Shown: positions 60,680 to 64,000 of the stretch, piece after piece | Layout of the letters: each line of letters starts with the position of its first letter | How positions within the stretch are numbered: the stretch's first letter is position 1 | Assembly (NCBI RefSeq): GCF_025232395.1 | Contig: NZ_CP065938.1 | Coordinates: 434,001-498,000, forward strand | DNA from: Taurinivorans muris | GTDB taxonomy: Bacteria; Desulfobacterota; Desulfovibrionia; Desulfovibrionales; Desulfovibrionaceae | Reading direction: 5' to 3' | DNA length: 64,000 bases | Translations under genes and position numbers: made by a program | Notes under the pieces: generated by a model | What the model was told of the DNA's origin: nothing | What the model saw: only the letters and a program-made list of their open reading frames with translations | Databases searched by the model: none

Positions 60680-62078
60680 ATGAATAAATTTATAACAACT
60701 GTTGTCTTATGCGGAGGAAACGGAACAAGGCTTTGGCCTCTCAGCCGTGAGCTTATGCCTAAACAGTTCATAAAATTTTTCAATCAAGGTTCTTTGTTTC
60801 AAAAAACAATACGGCGGAATGAACTTTTTTCCGAAGAAACAATTATCATTTCCAATAAAGATCATTATTATTTAATACAAGATCAAATAACGGAAAATTG
60901 TAATGCCGTAAATCATATATATATATATATTGGAAACAATCCCCAAAAATACGGCTGCGGCACTGGCTTTTGCATGTTTGGCTGTTGATCCGGAACGTGT
61001 TTTATTGGTCACTCCCAGTGATCATCTGATTAAAAATGATGAGCTGTATGTTGAAGCGGTAAAAAAAGCGAAAACAATTGCCGAACAAGATTTTTTGGTG
61101 ACATTCGGTATAAAGCCCGTTTATCCTGAAACTGGGTATGGATATATTGAAATTGCTGAAAATTATGCTGTGCGGGCTTTTCTTGAAAAACCGACGCAAA
61201 ATGCGGCTGAAACATTAATAAAAAATGAAAATATTTTTTGGAATTCCGGAATTTTTTGTTTTAAAGCAAAGACGTTGCTTGAAGAATTAAAAAAATACGC
61301 TCCGGATGTGTATGAAACTTCTGTTATCGCTTTTAATGCTTGTTTGAAAAATGATAATACGTATCGCTTACCCGTGGAAGAAGTCAAGCAAATTCCTGAA
61401 ATAAGCATTGATTATGCCGTTTTTGAAAAATCGGAAAAAGTGAAATGTATTCCGGTTCAATTTGACTGGTCGGATTTAGGCGGTTTTGAAGCTTTATATA
61501 AGGAGTTTCAAGCAGACAATGAAAATACCGCCCATAATGTGAATCAGATAGCTATTAATTCGGCTGGCAATTTTATTTATCTCGCTCCTGAGAATAAAAA
61601 AGTCATCGCAACAGTTGATGTCAATGATTTGATTATTGCCGATACCGGTGACGCTCTTCTTGTCGCTCCTTTGAAATCATCGCAAAAAATAAAACAGGTT
61701 GCTGAAAAAGTAAAACAAATTTCGTCATTGCACAGGGAGCATAAAATTACGCACAGACCATGGGGAACATATACCGTTTTGGAAAGCAGCGATGGTTATA
61801 AAATAAAGAAAATCGTTGTTGCTCCCGGCAAACGGTTATCGCTGCAAAAACATTTTCACAGGAATGAACACTGGATAGTCGTAAGCGGTACGGCAACCGT
61901 GCAAATCGGGGATAAAACAAGTTTAGTCCGTCCGAATGAATCCATTTATATCAAAATGGGCGAACTGCACAGATTAAGCAATGAAGGGCTTGTTCCGGTG
62001 GTTATCATTGAGGCGCAAGTGGGCGAATATACGGAAGAAGACGATATAGTCCGTTTCGATGACGATTATATCCGATAG
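60680..62078 (+). CDS. manC: Mannose-1-phosphate guanylyltransferase/mannose-6-phosphate isomerase, out of frame at an (AT)8 tract
   Basis: Two frames make one protein of about 465 residues. Frame 1 (from 60680) has VVLCGGNGTRLWPLSRELMP and KQFIKF, the GTP-binding start; after the (AT)8 tract it runs into a stop at 60986. Frame 2 resumes at 60930 (LETIPKNTAAALAFACLAV), then VTPSDHLI, FVEKP-like FLEKPTQN, WNSGIFCFKAKTLLEEL and a C-terminal cupin isomerase domain (HRPWGTYTVLESSDGYKIKK, QKHFHRNEHWIVVSGTA). It makes GDP-mannose for gmd, which follows. As written, the gene is OFF; one more or two fewer AT units restores it. Confidence 0.85.
60915..60930 (+). repeat. (AT)8 dinucleotide tract inside manC
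   Basis: Eight AT units directly at the frame break, in codons for the HIYIYI stretch. Such a tract is prone to slipped-strand mispairing; (AT)6 or (AT)9 would read HIYI...LETIPKNT in one frame. Confidence 0.9.
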
Positions 62079-62090
62079 AAAGGAAATGAG

Positions 62091-63215
62091 ATGGAAAAAC
62101 AAAAAGTAGCATTAATAACCGGAGTGACAGGTCAAGACGGAGCGTATCTTGCTGAATTTCTTTTAAATAAAGGATATGTTGTTCATGGGATAAAACGCCG
62201 TGCTTCTTCGTTCAATACGGATAGGATAGACCATTTATTGTCTGACAGCCATAAAATCGATGTTAAATTTTTCCTGCATTACGGCGATATGACGGATTCA
62301 ATGAATTTAACAAAAATCATTCAGGAAACGCAGCCGGATGAAATTTACAATTTGGCGGCAATGAGCCATGTTCACGTGTCTTTTACAACGCCTGAATATG
62401 TGGCTAATGCGGACGGTATCGGCACGTTGAGAATTTTAGAGGCTGTGCGTTTTTTGGGTTTGTCAGAAAAAACCAAAATTTATCAGGCTTCAACTTCCGA
62501 ATTGTTCGGTAAGGTTCAGGAAACTCCGCAAAAAGAAACAACTCCTTTTTATCCGAGAAGCCCGTATGCGGTGGCGAAATTATATGCATACTGGATTACG
62601 AAAAATTATCGTGAAGCTTATAATATGTTCGCATGCAACGGAATATTGTTCAATCATGAAAGCCCTATTCGCGGTGAAACTTTTGTAACGCGTAAAATCA
62701 CCTTGGCGGTATCTAAAATCGCAGCGGGTTTGCAGGATAAATTGTATTTGGGCAACCTTGATGCAAAACGTGATTGGGGACATGCCAAAGATTATGTGAA
62801 AATGATGTGGATGATTTTGCAGGCTCCAAAACCGGACGATTGGGTAATTGCAACAGGCAACACAAGCTCTGTGCGGGATTTTTTGATTTTGGCTTTTCGG
62901 TATGTCGGAATTGAGCTTGAATTTAAAGGCTGCGGGGTTGATGAAAAAGCGTATGTTGCGTCTTGTTCCAATCCAAAGTACCAAGTTCCGGCAGGAAAAG
63001 AAGTCGTCTGCATTGACCCTGCGTATTTCAGACCCACGGAAGTCGATTTTTTGCTTGGCGACCCTGCCAAAGCCGAAAAGGAATTGGGCTGGAAAAGAGA
63101 TTACTCATTAAAAGAGCTTGTCGATGATATGATGAAAAGTGATTTGGAAATCGTTAAAAAACATAATTATTTAAAAAGCGGCGGTTTTGTGTTAAAAAGT
63201 TATTTCGGAGAATAA
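62091..63215 (+). CDS. gmd: GDP-mannose 4,6-dehydratase
   Basis: A 374-residue short-chain dehydrogenase converting GDP-mannose to GDP-4-keto-6-deoxymannose, the branch point to GDP-fucose, perosamine, rhamnose and colitose. NADP motif [19 protein letters not shown], catalytic Ser/Tyr/Lys in [12 protein letters not shown] and [15 protein letters not shown], and [18 protein letters not shown]. Depends on GDP-mannose from the preceding manC. Starts 12 bases after manC and 1 base before the next gene. Confidence 0.96.
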   Translation: MEKQKVALITGVTGQDGAYLAEFLLNKGYVVHGIKRRASSFNTDRIDHLLSDSHKIDVKFFLHYGDMTDSMNLTKIIQETQPDEIYNLAAMSHVHVSFTTPEYVANADGIGTLRILEAVRFLGLSEKTKIYQASTSELFGKVQETPQKETTPFYPRSPYAVAKLYAYWITKNYREAYNMFACNGILFNHESPIRGETFVTRKITLAVSKIAAGLQDKLYLGNLDAKRDWGHAKDYVKMMWMILQAPKPDDWVIATGNTSSVRDFLILAFRYVGIELEFKGCGVDEKAYVASCSNPKYQVPAGKEVVCIDPAYFRPTEVDFLLGDPAKAEKELGWKRDYSLKELVDDMMKSDLEIVKKHNYLKSGGFVLKSYFGE

Positions 63216-63216
63216 G

Positions 63217-63777
63217 ATGGCTTTTGATTTTATTATTGAAGAATCACAGGAAATCAAAGGGGTTCATATCATAACTCCCAGCATATCCGAAGATTTAAGA
63301 GGAAATATCTGGACCTCTTTTTATCAGGAAGAAATTGAACAATTGCTTCCCGCCGGCTTGCATTTTAAACACGACAAGTTTTCCCAATCGCGGCAAAATG
63401 TTTTACGCGGCATACATGGTGATTTCAAGACCTGGAAATATGTGACTTGTGTTTTTGGCGAAATTCATCAGTATGTTGTCGATTGCAGGAAAAATTCTCC
63501 GACCTATCTGAAATGGCAGGAGTTTTTGATCAACAAGGATAATCAAAAAATAATCCTTATTCCGCCAAGCATGGGAAACGCATATTATGTGACAAGTGAA
63601 TATGCCGTTTATCACTATAAATGCGCTTATGAAGGAGAGTATATCGACGCCGGCGAGCAATTTACCTTTGCGTGGAATGACAAGCGGATCGGTATTGCAT
63701 GGCCTGCACCCAATCCCGTTTTGTCCGACAGGGATATGCTTGCGGCTGTGAAACAGAGAAAAGGAAACGCATTATGA
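63217..63777 (+). CDS. RmlC-like sugar-nucleotide 3,5-epimerase
   Basis: A 186-residue cupin of the dTDP-4-dehydrorhamnose epimerase family: EDLRGNIWTSFYQEEIEQ, the catalytic region LRGIHGDFKTWKYVTCVFGE, VDCRKNSPTYLKWQ and PPSMGNAYYVTSEYAVYHYK. In this cluster it probably acts on a GDP- or dTDP-linked 4-keto-6-deoxy sugar from gmd. One base after gmd; stop overlaps the next start (ATGA). Confidence 0.85.
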   Translation: MAFDFIIEESQEIKGVHIITPSISEDLRGNIWTSFYQEEIEQLLPAGLHFKHDKFSQSRQNVLRGIHGDFKTWKYVTCVFGEIHQYVVDCRKNSPTYLKWQEFLINKDNQKIILIPPSMGNAYYVTSEYAVYHYKCAYEGEYIDAGEQFTFAWNDKRIGIAWPAPNPVLSDRDMLAAVKQRKGNAL

Positions 63778-64000
63778 AAGAAATCAAACTGAATGATATT
63801 GTTTTTGCAAAGCATATAACGGCTGAGGATTGGGAAGCAGGATTAAAATTTTATTCCGCTGATGATGATTTTATTCAAGTCGGTTCATGGAATTACGATA
63901 AAGGCAAAGAGCTTTTGGCGCATACTCACAATACCGTTGAAAGAATTGTGCAAAGAACGCAGGAAGTCCTTTATATCCGCAAGGGAAGAATAAAGGCAGA
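63774..64000 (+). CDS. Cupin-like protein of the polysaccharide cluster (cut by window edge)
   Basis: The first 75 residues are visible: MKEIKLNDIVFAKHITAEDW, an acidic middle, SWNYDKGKELLAHTHNTVER with a His-x-His cupin motif, and EVLYIRKGRIKA. It overlaps the RmlC-like gene by 4 bases. Probably a sugar-modifying or binding cupin of surface-glycan synthesis. The C-terminus is outside the window. Confidence 0.7.
   Translation, partial: MKEIKLNDIVFAKHITAEDWEAGLKFYSADDDFIQVGSWNYDKGKELLAHTHNTVERIVQRTQEVLYIRKGRIKA

Overview
The window reads as a chromosomal segment of a strictly anaerobic, sulfate- or sulfite-reducing deltaproteobacterium of the Desulfovibrionaceae type. The grounds are an oxygen-defence block of 2Fe-desulfoferrodoxin, rubredoxin, rubredoxin:oxygen oxidoreductase and cytochrome bd, plus rubrerythrin, HypD/HypE, a two-domain-short MetH, Tol proteins and many short convergent or divergent operons. 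Base composition is moderately AT-rich throughout and becomes extremely AT-rich at about 47.45-49.0 kb. No species is claimed.

Layout. 0-5.5 kb: rsmA (cut by the window edge), an EF-G paralogue and an unknown gene on the minus strand; cardiolipin synthase, folK and a small YHS-like membrane protein on the plus strand. 5.5-9 kb: an unexplained plus-strand hairpin with terminator, ilvD, a signal recognition particle RNA with its own promoter and terminator, then secG and tpiA. 9-16 kb: tsaC and a Nudix hydrolase; rubrerythrin; yigZ; a DUF3426-like zinc-ribbon protein, hpt, a TlpA-like thioredoxin; metH. 16-21.4 kb: rpoH, a TPR lipoprotein, a LolB-like lipoprotein and rpiB, then mutY. 21.4-28.9 kb: cyclophilin; a tolQ-tolR-tolA operon that continues into a secreted protein with two TonB-like domains and a large MscS channel; a TolC-family protein. 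28.9-35.5 kb: hypD, hypE, a DUF4390-like protein, an NtrY-like kinase, a lone oligopeptide ABC ATPase, then a deletion scar joining the 3' ends of a LysR regulator and an aldo/keto reductase. 35.5-42.6 kb: proS, ispG, rarD; a SlyB-like lipoprotein; hisH and hisF; serS. 42.6-47.0 kb: the oxygen-defence block. 47.0-50.4 kb: a duplicated cydB fragment, tRNA-Ala(GGC), an hsdS remnant, a very AT-rich two-gene unit (soluble protein plus four-helix membrane protein) and a DUF4143-type ATPase preceded by 23-bp tandem repeats; this looks like an accessory island at a tRNA. 50.6-55 kb: a transporter, AprA-like flavoprotein and ferredoxin module, and a frameshifted EamA permease. 55-60.4 kb: a Lon-like protease, hemC, fmdB, a small exported protein and an amino-acid binding protein. 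60.7-64 kb: a surface-polysaccharide sugar-nucleotide cluster (manC, gmd, an RmlC-like protein, a cupin).

The observations most worth following are: an (AT)8 tract that puts manC out of frame, so GDP-mannose supply to the surface-glycan cluster may be phase variable; the AT-rich two-gene unit beside tRNA-Ala, a candidate undescribed defence or toxin system; the transporter/AprA-like/ferredoxin module, whose ferredoxin lacks one cluster cysteine; and a PerR/Fur-like palindrome placed exactly on the desulfoferrodoxin promoter. All functional calls are from reading the sequence and remembered family motifs; no database search was run.
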